Source: Jilunia laotingensis (GTDB taxonomy: Bacteria; Bacteroidota; Bacteroidia; Bacteroidales; Bacteroidaceae). Taken from it: a DNA stretch of 64,000 nt. Under the pieces are notes generated by a model. It saw only the letters and a list, made by a program, of their open reading frames with translations, was not told the origin of the DNA and did not search any database. The stretch spans positions 124,001 through 188,000 of the forward strand of contig NZ_JACRTF010000001.1 in the NCBI RefSeq assembly GCF_014385165.1. Direction: 5' to 3'. The first letter of the stretch is position 1. The number at the start of each line of letters is the position of its first letter. A program made the translations under genes and the position numbers. Positions 25,693 to 34,542 of this stretch are shown here, one piece after another.

Positions 25693-26902
25693 ATACGGAA
25701 TAATTGTAATATAAATACCCGTAATTATAGCCGAAGTAATCACTCCCGATATATTGGCTCCCAAAGCATCTCCTAGAATGAAAGAGTTAGGATTGTCTTT
25801 ACTTACCAATTTCTGTGCAACTTTCGCAGTGGTCGGTACGCAACTAACAGCAGCAATACCAATCACCGGATTATAATTGCCTTTTTTAATGAAGTACATG
25901 ATATAGCCACCGATAATACCTCCAATACCGGAGAATAGTAAAGCAGCCATACCCAATACCAATAATTTTAATATTTTCGGATCAAGTAACAGGTGGGCAT
26001 CACATAATACTCCAAGCAATAGCCCTAACATGAAAGTAGAACCATAAAGCAACGGTCCACTCACAAAATCATAAATATGCTTCATTCCGGATTCACGAAC
26101 AGCAACGCCTAAGAATAAAGAGAAGAATAACGGAGAAGCTACAGGGAACAGAAAGCACAATACCGCACATAGAATAGCGGAAAATGCAAGTTTCACTTTT
26201 GCATCATAATTCTTAGGAGCTTTCTTCGAGGTCATCTTGATAGCTCTCAAGCGTTTTGGGACTAATAGTTTCACTAAATAGGGATAGCCACCGTAAGTCA
26301 GTCCTAAATATAAATAAGCTACTACTTGTGATAGGAACAAACAAATGTTTTGCCAACGCCAATGACGTAAACAATACCATAGGACCATCGGCCCCACCTA
26401 CCATAGCCACCGAAGCACTCTCTTTCAAAGACAAACCAAATGCAGAAGCAATAGGTACGGTAAGGAATGTACCCAGTTCGGCACACAAAGCAAGAAATAT
26501 ACTTGCAAACGGTTTCTGGAGTAGAAAACCGACATCAAGCAATGTACCGATCCCCATAAATACGAAGCAGGCTATGAGCCCGTTACTGAATGTCAAGGTG
26601 TAAACCGGTTGTAGAAAATCAATCTGCATCGTATTCATCAGCGCATCCGTATCCGAAAGCATCGGATCAAGGAAAAGGTTGCCCAAGGTTCCGTCAGGCA
26701 TCAATAATGTCCCACAATTGATAGCTACCATTCCCAGTCCCATCGGTATCATTACCATAGGTTCGAGTACTCCTTTCCATCCTAAATAAATCAATAAGAA
26801 CCCTAAAGCAACCAAGAACATCCGGGCACTTGCCAACAGCCAACCACTTTCCATCATTGTTCCGAAACCTTGGAACAAACTCGCAAAATCAAGACTTTCC
26901 AT
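25687..26902 (-). pseudogene. oadB: Oxaloacetate decarboxylase beta subunit, broken by a 1-base frameshift
   Basis: Starting at the ATG at 26902, the sequence reads as OadB (multi-span membrane subunit that pumps Na+ during decarboxylation) through LFVPIT near residue 193, then turns into nonsense and stops at 26213. The expected continuation, VVAYLYLGLTYGGYP, lies in the next frame and runs on to 25687 with normal OadB sequence including DALGANISGVITSAI. One extra base in the run ACTACTTGTG (26321-26330, probably a T at 26326/26327) explains the switch. With it removed, a 404-residue protein of normal length results. It is either a true inactivating mutation or a sequencing error. Confidence 0.88.
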
Positions 26903-26917
26903 AATATGATATTTTTT

Positions 26918-27352
26918 TTATTTCGTCTTTACTGATGATTTTTTATTCTGTTTTTTATTTTGATTCAATATTTCGTCTTCTTTTTCAAGAAATACCATAT
27001 GCGTATCTTCCGGATAATAATAATCCATCAGGTTCATTTTAGATGCTCCGTGACTCACTCCGTGATAGTAACCTACACGATTGCAAAATTCCTTATTAAT
27101 ACCCCGGCTGAAATCCTCGCGGCCATCGGCTATAAACTCTTCTTCTACGGGAGGAACCTGACGAATCAGAAGTTCAACTTTCTGGCGTAATTTTTTCAAT
27201 CGCCGCAAGCGCAAAAGTTCCTCGTGATGCGAACTATAAAAATCTAATGAATCAGCCGCAACAGCAATCATCTTGATCACACCGGCCACAAAAAATCCTA
27301 TGACAAACGTAAGCCCCATCATAGCAAGGGTAGATAGTAATAAACCAGGCAT
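26918..27352 (-). CDS. Oxaloacetate decarboxylase gamma-subunit-like protein
   Basis: 144 residues. One N-terminal membrane helix (LLLSTLAMMGLTFVIGFFVAG) is followed by a charged cytoplasmic tail rich in Lys, Arg and Glu, the architecture of OadG-type subunits. In the complex it anchors the carboxyltransferase (alpha) to the membrane pump (beta). It precedes oadB by 15 bases. No alpha/biotin subunit gene is present nearby. The tail is longer than in the classic 80-residue OadG, so the assignment leans on context. Confidence 0.75.
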   Translation of the reverse strand: MPGLLLSTLAMMGLTFVIGFFVAGVIKMIAVAADSLDFYSSHHEELLRLRRLKKLRQKVELLIRQVPPVEEEFIADGREDFSRGINKEFCNRVGYYHGVSHGASKMNLMDYYYPEDTHMVFLEKEDEILNQNKKQNKKSSVKTK

Positions 27353-27394
27353 AGTAATATTTACTAATTAAAAATTAAAGATTATAATATGATA

Positions 27395-27455
27395 AGTACC
27401 GAGAGGACAAACAACATTACTGAAGGTAAACAGTATAGTTTACCCTCTCAATGAT
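27395..27455. repeat. Stem-loop between unknown gene and oadG
   Basis: GGTAAAC and GTTTACC (about 27424-27443) form a 7-bp stem, with weaker outer GAGAGG/CCTCTC pairing. It lies after the 27482 stop on the minus strand and could end that transcript. Confidence 0.35.
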
Positions 27456-27481
27456 AATAACAATAAGTAATATGGGAAAGG

Positions 27482-27949
27482 CTAAATCAAGATATGGGCC
27501 AACGAATAGATGTAATATCCATACGAGTACCTGATAGAATTAGTATTAAAAGAGAGCTGCCGGTAATCATTCTCCGTCCAACGGGAAGAGTCCAGCAAGC
27601 TCAATAGCTGATATATAGCCGTATTAATCTTTAATTTCAATAATTTGGTAGGAGTGACATTCCGTACATTTGCAATACCACTGAAGATGACGTCCCCAAT
27701 CTTATGTTCTGTGGTTTCGTCATTGAACAAAGAACGGGTACTACTACAACACTGTCCATCAACAGCAGAAGAAATACAACAGTCGTCAACAAATTGCATT
27801 GAATTCAATGACGGAGTTCCTACCTCAGATTGGAATTCCGCTATGTTCTTGTAGGATATCTGTGTGAATCCCAATATCAAGAACAGACTGATCAAGATGC
27901 AATAAGTATACTTCATAATAATAGCTACAAACGTAACAATTATATTCAT
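27482..27949 (-). CDS. Unknown small exported or membrane-anchored protein
   Basis: 155 residues from 27949, or 144 from the ATG at 27916 (MKYTYCILISLFLILGF), which gives a cleaner signal peptide. The mature part has a cysteine cluster (VDDCCISSAVDGQCCSS) and a serine/tyrosine-rich C-terminus. No family is recognised. It may be a secreted protein stabilised by disulfides; that is inference from the paired cysteines. Confidence 0.6.
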   Translation of the reverse strand: MNIIVTFVAIIMKYTYCILISLFLILGFTQISYKNIAEFQSEVGTPSLNSMQFVDDCCISSAVDGQCCSSTRSLFNDETTEHKIGDVIFSGIANVRNVTPTKLLKLKINTAIYQLLSLLDSSRWTENDYRQLSFNTNSIRYSYGYYIYSLAHILI

Positions 27950-28011
27950 ACAAAGACGTATGGATACCCTGTTAATTAACGATTATTGTATTCTTCTCCT
28001 GCAAAGAAAAA

Positions 28012-30717
28012 TTATAGCCCGTGAACAACTTTCATCAACTGTTCACCAAGCCCGATAGTATAACCTTGCGACACAAAAACCACCCGGTTGAAAGTATCGG
28101 CAATAATGAATATGGGCAGTGTCTTACCGGACAACTTCATGGATTCGGTAATCTGTTTCTGAATAGCTCCTTCCGTATCGATACCATAGGTCAGATTTGA
28201 AGGCAAACCGGGAAATTCACCCGGATTAAACCTCTTATATTGAGCCTCATTCGGGAAAAGCAATACGATATGACGTCCCCATTTGTCAAAATCATCCTTT
28301 AATGCGGCAATATCTTTTAAAGCGTGGTTAGTAGGTTCCTGCCCAACACCAAGTACGCCAACCACAAAATATCCGCGTCCACATGTCTGCAAGATACTCT
28401 GTGGTTCTTCAAATCCGACGGGAAGATAAAGAGATTCCGAATTAAAGCTACCGATCACTTGTACTTGATCTTTGCTTTCACGCATGACTAATTCGATAGT
28501 TGTATCCTGATCTTTCTCTACATTAAAGAAAGAGACATTGGTCAATACCGAACCATTAGCCAAGCGGGTTCCGGTAGTAAGCATGTAATATCCAGCATCC
28601 AGCCGTGTACCGTTTTTCAGTAATTCCTCCCAAGTAGTCTTCTCTTCATCATAGTTCAACAAGTGGAACGTTCCATCCTCGAAGCGTGAAAGGGTGAAAT
28701 GAGAATAATATTTAGGATTGCCCAATGAACGGATAGGCTGATAAGTTGCTTTCAATACACCGGAAGGTGCCTGTGTTTGTTTTTCAGCTTCAAAATCCAC
28801 ATCCCATGTTTTGCCATTTTTCAGATTCTCTTCAGTAAAATCCTGATACTGAATTTTACCCGTAACCGGGTCAATCCAGGCAGGAATCCCCATTGAACGA
28901 GCTATAGCAACGAAGAATATATCACGTGATTTTTCATCGGCTACACGTGCTTTCCAAACACCTACCGGAGAAATCGGAATGCGTTGAGAATTTATGTCAT
29001 TATTAATTTGAATGTTTTTCTTACACCAATCTACCAACAATTGAGGATCTTTACGGAAAGCATCGGCATCTGCCGTCAACACAGCTTCCTGAAAAAATTT
29101 CTTATAAGGAGTAAGCATTTCATTTGCCACACGAGGGCTGAGAATATCGGCATAATAATACTCTCCGACATATCCCGCTTTAGAATTATAAAAATGATCT
29201 TCCAGCACTTCTAAACTGACATCACGCAAGTCTTTTTGTGAGATCACCCCAAGCAATGGTAACGCAGTCTCCTTTTTTCCAGCCTTATCGGCAAACAATC
29301 CTAATGACAATCCCGTAGATTCCGCTTTGGAAGCGGCAATTAGAAAATCCTTCAGCACTTGATGATTACCTCTTGACGCAACCAACAGTGGAGTGACCTG
29401 GACAGAATCCATACCATATTCCCTAGCAAACTTACCGGCAAGTTCTTCCGTCATCATAGTGGCAACATATGCGTTTCGTATCGAATCTTCCCGTGCTACA
29501 CGATGATCATTTTGCGCACGTTGTTCCTCTGTGACTTCAGGAATATTTGCACCTTCTACGGGAGGAACCATATCCAAAGCTAATGAATATACCTCTCCCG
29601 GCTTCCGGTCAAGTTTAAGGGTAAGCTTATCGTCCTTGCCGAAAGAAAGTTTAGCATAACCGAAAACATCGTCTTTGGAAGCCCATACCAAGATATCACC
29701 TTTACCGGCAGTCAACGAAGCAGTTCCCTCCTTATCCGTATATTTCGTAGCAACGGAATAAAACTCAGCGTAATTATAAACTTTAAATTCTACTTTAGCT
29801 CCCTCCACGGGATTACCATTTACATCCAATACAGTCACAACTGTTTTGGCAGTAGGAGCATAATTATCTATCACATTAATTTCCGTATAATTAGGAGTTT
29901 CAAACATGATCTCTTCAGGTCCGGCATAATGGCCAAATACTTTTGTATGCATCAACATTCCCCGACTGGCAGGAGCATTAAACCATCCCAAGTTTAATAC
30001 AGGTTCGGGTTCGCAAGCTCCGAAGAAATACCATTTCCCATCTGCCCAAGCTTCCACCCAAGCATGATTGTCATCCGTATGTGCCCAACGGGGCGTATAA
30101 ACCTGACGGGCAGGAATACCCACTGAACGAAGAGCAGCTACCGTAAATGTAGATTCTTCTCCACAACGGCCATATGCAGTTTTAACAGAGGCTAATGGTG
30201 AACTGGTACGAGCATCACTGGGACGATAAACCACCTTTTCATGACACCAGTGATTCACTTCAAGAATAGCATCTTGCATAGAAAGTCCCTTGATGCGATC
30301 CTTCAATTCATCATAAAAGACTTGGCGAGATTCATCTAGGTTTTCATTATTAATACGGACAGGCAATACAAAGTGCCGATATAAATCATCTGGAATGATT
30401 TCTCCCCACGGCATCTCATGCCGTACCTGTTCGGACAAACGAACTTGATCCAGATAATACTTCCCTGAATAATCAGTTATATCGCCAATAGGCATATACG
30501 CATAAAGAAACATCAATGCTTCACGTTCACCAGTGGTTAAAGTAGAATCAGCAAATACAGCAAATAAATCACCATTCGGTAATTGTTGCTTTTTAAGCGC
30601 AAAATCGGCCTCCACTTGCCGACGATATGCCTCATCTTTCAAAAAATGAGTTTTACTACAAGAAAACAATAAAACAGATAAGGTCGAGTACAGAAACAAA
30701 CGAATCAGTGTCTTCAT
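28012..30717 (-). CDS. Transglutaminase-like domain lipoprotein
   Basis: A 901-residue lipoprotein (lipobox LLFSC, C20). A transglutaminase-like core lies at about 170-240: the catalytic cysteine in AYGRCGEEST (C185) and the histidine in DDNHAWVEAW (H218). This is followed by an Ig/carboxypeptidase-regulatory-like beta segment (VVTVLDVNGNPVEGAKVEF) and a long C-terminal half with a second domain of similar kind (VGVWKARVADEKSRDIFFVAIARSMGIPAW) and a thioredoxin-like end. Family members are thought to act as cell-surface cysteine peptidases or amidases. It is 34 bases behind the yfcC-like gene, so they form an operon; a peptide transporter next to a peptidase would make sense. Confidence 0.85.
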   Translation of the reverse strand: MKTLIRLFLYSTLSVLLFSCSKTHFLKDEAYRRQVEADFALKKQQLPNGDLFAVFADSTLTTGEREALMFLYAYMPIGDITDYSGKYYLDQVRLSEQVRHEMPWGEIIPDDLYRHFVLPVRINNENLDESRQVFYDELKDRIKGLSMQDAILEVNHWCHEKVVYRPSDARTSSPLASVKTAYGRCGEESTFTVAALRSVGIPARQVYTPRWAHTDDNHAWVEAWADGKWYFFGACEPEPVLNLGWFNAPASRGMLMHTKVFGHYAGPEEIMFETPNYTEINVIDNYAPTAKTVVTVLDVNGNPVEGAKVEFKVYNYAEFYSVATKYTDKEGTASLTAGKGDILVWASKDDVFGYAKLSFGKDDKLTLKLDRKPGEVYSLALDMVPPVEGANIPEVTEEQRAQNDHRVAREDSIRNAYVATMMTEELAGKFAREYGMDSVQVTPLLVASRGNHQVLKDFLIAASKAESTGLSLGLFADKAGKKETALPLLGVISQKDLRDVSLEVLEDHFYNSKAGYVGEYYYADILSPRVANEMLTPYKKFFQEAVLTADADAFRKDPQLLVDWCKKNIQINNDINSQRIPISPVGVWKARVADEKSRDIFFVAIARSMGIPAWIDPVTGKIQYQDFTEENLKNGKTWDVDFEAEKQTQAPSGVLKATYQPIRSLGNPKYYSHFTLSRFEDGTFHLLNYDEEKTTWEELLKNGTRLDAGYYMLTTGTRLANGSVLTNVSFFNVEKDQDTTIELVMRESKDQVQVIGSFNSESLYLPVGFEEPQSILQTCGRGYFVVGVLGVGQEPTNHALKDIAALKDDFDKWGRHIVLLFPNEAQYKRFNPGEFPGLPSNLTYGIDTEGAIQKQITESMKLSGKTLPIFIIADTFNRVVFVSQGYTIGLGEQLMKVVHGL

Positions 30718-30751
30718 AATCTAAATACAAAATTAATAAGTTATAGAAAAA

Positions 30752-32347
30752 TCAAAAACCATTTAAAGGTAACACAACTGTAGGAATCAATAAAACTAAT
30801 CCCACTATTACAAACAGAAGCAATAGCTTCCAAAACCATTTCACCCATATTTCATAAGGAATACGGGCAATTCCCAATGCCCCCATCAGAACGGCAGAAG
30901 TAGGTGTTATCATATTCGTAAAACCATCTCCAAACTGATAAGCCATCACAGTAGCCTGCCGTGACAAACCGATAACATCTGAAAACGGTGCCATAATAGG
31001 CATGGTCAATGCTGCCTTTGCCGAACCGGAAGGTATAATAAGATTTATCAAAGTTTGTATGAAATACATCACGCCCAGTGAAACCATCTTCCCAGCATCT
31101 CCCATCAACGAAGCAAGCGAATGTAAAATAGGATCGATGATATGTCCATCCTGCAATACCTGAATGATACCACCGGCCAATCCGACTACAATAGCTGCCG
31201 ACAACATATCTTTCGCTCCATCCAGAAATTGCTTAATGATAGTATCCGGATGTTCACTATTAGCAAAGCCCGAGAGTATGCCCATCGCTAAAAAGATTGC
31301 TGAAATTTCCGGTAAATACCATCCGTGCCCCATCACTCCGACAATTAGGTATAAAATAGTAAAAGCAAGTAAAGTCAGAATGAAAAATTGATTGGACTTC
31401 CGTAATCCGATCCATCCTGTTATGGCAAACAATGCCGTCAAGAAAGGAACCACATACCAACTGACAGATGATTCACCCAATGTGAACGTACTCAAAGGAT
31501 AATAGACAGAAAAAAGTATCAAAGCCGCCAACACCAACATATATATAATGTATGCCGAACGTGTGGTCACACAAGTGATCTGAGCGGCAACTCCTTTCCC
31601 TCTTTTCCTCCAATATTCATCGGCAGCATACATGGGAGACTTCTTCGGATTTTTTCGGATGACAGAAGCATAACGTAAAACAAATAATATGAGAATGGTT
31701 GTAAGTATCACCCAACAGAATATGCGATATTCAAAACCCGAAAACAACGGCAAATCAGAAAGTCCCTGTGCAATCCCTATTGTAAAAGGATTAAGTACTG
31801 CCCCTGAAAAGCCGACATGCGCAGCAACATAAACCATACAGATTCCGGTAATGGAATCATAACCCATCGAAATAGCCAACGGAACTATGATTATTACAAA
31901 TGCCAAAGTCTCCTCACTCATACCGAAAACTGCACCGAACAAACTGAATAAAATAATAATCAAGGAGATTACCACGTTGTTCACTCCCAATATTCTAATG
32001 AATTTATACTTTTCTAGGCCTTTCGTAAAATCGAGAAAAGACAATATTCCAGCATCGATAGAACGACTACTATTCATTATCTGAAATGCACCGCCCATAA
32101 TCAGTAAAAAAGCTATAATACCTGCTTGGTGAACGAATCCATCGAGTAATGCACTGAATACTTGCCATGTTTGCGGAGCCTGCTCCACCGGATGAAATGA
32201 GTGGTCAATAATAACCGTACGCAACACTCCATTCACATCAACTGTTTGCCGTACGTATTCCCCAGCAGGAATAATCCAAGAAAGGACAGCACAAAGCAAA
32301 ATTACAGAAGATATAATCGTGTATGTATGTGGAATTCGTTTCAGCAT
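30752..32347 (-). CDS. YfcC/DcuC-family membrane transporter
   Basis: 531 residues from the ATG at 32347 with about 12 membrane helices. ISSVILLCAVLSWIIPAGEY and MSEETLAFVIIIVPLAISMGYD, plus the late INLIIPSGSAKAALTMPIMAPF, are typical of the YfcC branch of the DcuC-like superfamily (predicted uptake of dicarboxylates, basic amino acids or peptides). The start at 32347 is preferred over 32371 because a -7 box (TAACTTTG, minus strand 32376-32369) lies across the outer one. Substrate not readable. Confidence 0.85.
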   Translation of the reverse strand: MLKRIPHTYTIISSVILLCAVLSWIIPAGEYVRQTVDVNGVLRTVIIDHSFHPVEQAPQTWQVFSALLDGFVHQAGIIAFLLIMGGAFQIMNSSRSIDAGILSFLDFTKGLEKYKFIRILGVNNVVISLIIILFSLFGAVFGMSEETLAFVIIIVPLAISMGYDSITGICMVYVAAHVGFSGAVLNPFTIGIAQGLSDLPLFSGFEYRIFCWVILTTILILFVLRYASVIRKNPKKSPMYAADEYWRKRGKGVAAQITCVTTRSAYIIYMLVLAALILFSVYYPLSTFTLGESSVSWYVVPFLTALFAITGWIGLRKSNQFFILTLLAFTILYLIVGVMGHGWYLPEISAIFLAMGILSGFANSEHPDTIIKQFLDGAKDMLSAAIVVGLAGGIIQVLQDGHIIDPILHSLASLMGDAGKMVSLGVMYFIQTLINLIIPSGSAKAALTMPIMAPFSDVIGLSRQATVMAYQFGDGFTNMITPTSAVLMGALGIARIPYEIWVKWFWKLLLLFVIVGLVLLIPTVVLPLNGF

Positions 32348-32368
32348 AACTTTACTATTGATATGGCA

Positions 32369-32376
32369 CAAAGTTA
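32369..32376 (-). promoter_or_regulatory. -7 box of the yfcC-transglutaminase operon
   Basis: TAACTTTG on the minus strand; transcription would start about 32360, just ahead of the ATG at 32347. No good -33 element. Confidence 0.45.
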
Positions 32377-32483
32377 TGTAATATATTTGTAATATTCACC
32401 TATCAATTCAAGCTCTTTCGAAGAAAAATCAACAAAAAACATAGATTTTTTATGTTTTAGAACATACTTTCGTGAACTTTTCG

Positions 32484-32491
32484 TATCTTTG
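32484..32491 (+). promoter_or_regulatory. -7 box of the small gene at 32554
   Basis: TATCTTTG, a consensus -7 element in the short divergent gap. It places transcription start near 32498, so the frame from 32494 cannot be fully translated from this promoter. Confidence 0.5.
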
Positions 32492-32553
32492 CAGTGTTAA
32501 TAGAGAAAACAAGATGTAAAATCCGCTCTTCAAAACGTGAAGGGCAAAAAAAG

Positions 32554-32700
32554 ATGAAGATTATGAAAATGAATGAAAATGAAAAAATTATGATGTTGCA
32601 ATATCGTATCAAACGTTATCATGCAATGGGAAACGGAACAATGTGCCAAACCTTAAATGGCCAACTTCAAAAACTGCTTTCAAAGCAGACTACCATGTAA
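32554..32700 (+). CDS. Small basic protein of unknown function (48 residues)
   Basis: A short gene with its own -7 box upstream and a good terminator just after it, which is why I accept it. From the ATG at 32554 it reads MKIMKMNENEKIMMLQYR and ends KLLSKQTTM; starts at 32563 or 32569 are also possible. It is basic and helical, without a signal peptide. No family recognised. Confidence 0.55.
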   Translation: MKIMKMNENEKIMMLQYRIKRYHAMGNGTMCQTLNGQLQKLLSKQTTM

Positions 32701-32727
32701 ATTACACACTACTATTATATGTTATTA

Positions 32728-32768
32728 AGCGGAGAATTTGTATAAATTCCCCGCTTTTTTTATTTTCT
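32728..32768 (+). terminator. Terminator of the small gene
   Basis: AGCGG-A-GAATTT pairs with AAATTC-C-CCGCT (32728-32754) and is followed by a long T-run: a standard intrinsic terminator. Confidence 0.85.
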
Positions 32769-33036
32769 TTCATTTAGACAAATCATCACATAAGCGATAT
32801 TGAACCTTGTAATTTTTCTGGAATAATCATTTTGCATCAAATAAATTCAGTAACTTTGCTGGCAGTGAGTATAGCCATAATAGTAAATAATACCATCAAT
32901 CGGTTTTATAAATCCATTATTCTTATCGTTATCCACATAATAACAGAAACATTAAATCTATGGGTCATATTGAATCATATAAAAATATAGACTATATTAA
33001 ATACCAATAAAATACAATCAACAAATTACCCTAGTC
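32769..33036. other. Leader/promoter region of the GH18 gene
   Basis: AT-rich. TAACTTTG at 32851-32858 is a -7 match, with TTTG at 32831-32834 as a possible -33 at a short 16-base distance. If used, the mRNA leader would be about 170 bases. No riboswitch-like structure recognised. Confidence 0.4.
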
Positions 33037-34137
33037 ATGAAAAAAGAGCTATTATTCACATGGATGTTATTTATTTCTTGTATCGCATATGCACAAGATT
33101 TTATTCACGCAACGTATTTGGTAGGAAATTCTTTAAAAGATGTGGAAAAGGTAAAACAGATCGATTATTCACAATTCCAATACATTTATTTAATGGCAGC
33201 TCCTCAGTGGAACCAGGAAGACTTTGGTCAACCTCAAGAAAATATAATAAAACACTTGGTAAGCGATCATCAATATGCAAAAGACCAAGGCATTGAAATC
33301 GTACCTCTGCTGATAGAAGAAGCCCATAAAAACAAAACTAAAGTTTTATTATCGTTTGCAGGAGCAGGATTCAATGAAATAGTATCTTCCATTGAAAAAC
33401 AAAAGAAATTCATAGATATGATGATACGATTTATAGACAAATATAACTATGATGGAATCGAAATAGACTGGGAGCAAGACCTGTCCCTACCTCTACATGC
33501 CGAATTTATATCGAATATAAGGTTAAAACTGGATGACTTGGAGAAAAAACGCAATGATAGCAAACATCTTTATCTGACTACAGCTCTTCATTCCTGGCAA
33601 GTTTATCACAAAGAGCTTGCCAATAAGCTGGCATCAAATGTGGACTGGATTAATATTATGACTTATGATATGGGTGGTGGAATCTGGGGTAATGTTCCGG
33701 AACATAATACTCCACTTAATAAAATGGAGAAAGAACTTAAAAATTGGAAAGTATTCAATCGCAATAAACTTTGTATTGGTCTTGCAAATTACGGATTCAT
33801 CTACAAAGACCTAAGTCCCGGAATAAAAATAGAAGGTAAACTGGACAAAAATGGAAAATATTTTAGTTACAACAATATGCTCCCACTTCTACAAAAAGGT
33901 TGGGTGGAACAATATGACAAAAAGGCTAAAGTATCTTATTACTTTTCTCCCGACAAATCAGAGTTTATAACAATGGAAAATCCCAAAACAATTTTGACCA
34001 AAATACAATGGATAACTAAAGAGAAATATAGAGGAGCTTTCTGGTGGGAATTTAATTACGATATAATTTATCCTACAACACAAACCGGAAAAATAAGACA
34101 TCACTTGATAGATGTGGTCAGTAAGTATTTAGACTAA
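33037..34137 (+). CDS. Glycoside hydrolase family 18-like secreted enzyme
   Basis: 366 residues with a signal peptide ending at about AYAQ (20). The GH18 catalytic motif DGIEIDWE is complete at 139-146 (D144 and catalytic E146), with the upstream KVLLSFAGAGF strand and the late INIMTYDMGGG strand of the TIM barrel. Members hydrolyse chitin, chito-oligosaccharides or, as endo-beta-N-acetylglucosaminidases, the core of N-glycans. Which of these applies is not visible. It is exported, probably to the periplasm. The gene and its two followers are AT-rich compared with the flanks. Confidence 0.88.
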   Translation: MKKELLFTWMLFISCIAYAQDFIHATYLVGNSLKDVEKVKQIDYSQFQYIYLMAAPQWNQEDFGQPQENIIKHLVSDHQYAKDQGIEIVPLLIEEAHKNKTKVLLSFAGAGFNEIVSSIEKQKKFIDMMIRFIDKYNYDGIEIDWEQDLSLPLHAEFISNIRLKLDDLEKKRNDSKHLYLTTALHSWQVYHKELANKLASNVDWINIMTYDMGGGIWGNVPEHNTPLNKMEKELKNWKVFNRNKLCIGLANYGFIYKDLSPGIKIEGKLDKNGKYFSYNNMLPLLQKGWVEQYDKKAKVSYYFSPDKSEFITMENPKTILTKIQWITKEKYRGAFWWEFNYDIIYPTTQTGKIRHHLIDVVSKYLD

Positions 34138-34189
34138 CCTTATAACTAAACTAATAGGTATAAAAGCAGGATCTATTATTAAATTGTTT

Positions 34190-34197
34190 TATCTTTG
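34190..34197 (+). promoter_or_regulatory. -7 box upstream of the gene at 34214
   Basis: TATCTTTG, 16 bases before the ATG. Suggests that the next two genes have their own transcript separate from GH18. Confidence 0.45.
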
Positions 34198-34213
34198 TAA
34201 AAAACTGTAGCAC

Positions 34214-34540
34214 ATGAATAAAGTATTAGCGATATTATTAGCCATAATTCTCGGTACTTGTCTTTCATTCTCACAGACAAGAAATGAAAAACATTTAAAT
34301 GTGACTAATGACTCAATAGGAATAATTAAGGTTCAAGACACATTGGGAATAAAAAATAAGATTAGTGTTACCACAGACACCACATCTCAACAATCAATAG
34401 TCTGCTTTGATACAGTACGTTATAATTCAAAAATGCAAAACATTTACAAGAATACTTTTAAACTGAAAAATAACGCTTTTCGAGAAAAAATGAAAGAACC
34501 ATGGTTGGGTGACGTTTTAAGGGATATATTTTTCAAATAA
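34214..34540 (+). CDS. Unknown small secreted protein
   Basis: 108 residues with a clear signal peptide (MNKVLAILLAIILGTCLSFSQ, cleavage about residue 21). The mature part is polar, rich in Asn, Thr and Lys, and has no motif I recognise. It ends two bases before the twin-DTG protein gene, so the two are one operon and may act together in the envelope. Confidence 0.65.
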   Translation: MNKVLAILLAIILGTCLSFSQTRNEKHLNVTNDSIGIIKVQDTLGIKNKISVTTDTTSQQSIVCFDTVRYNSKMQNIYKNTFKLKNNAFREKMKEPWLGDVLRDIFFK

Positions 34541-34542
34541 TT

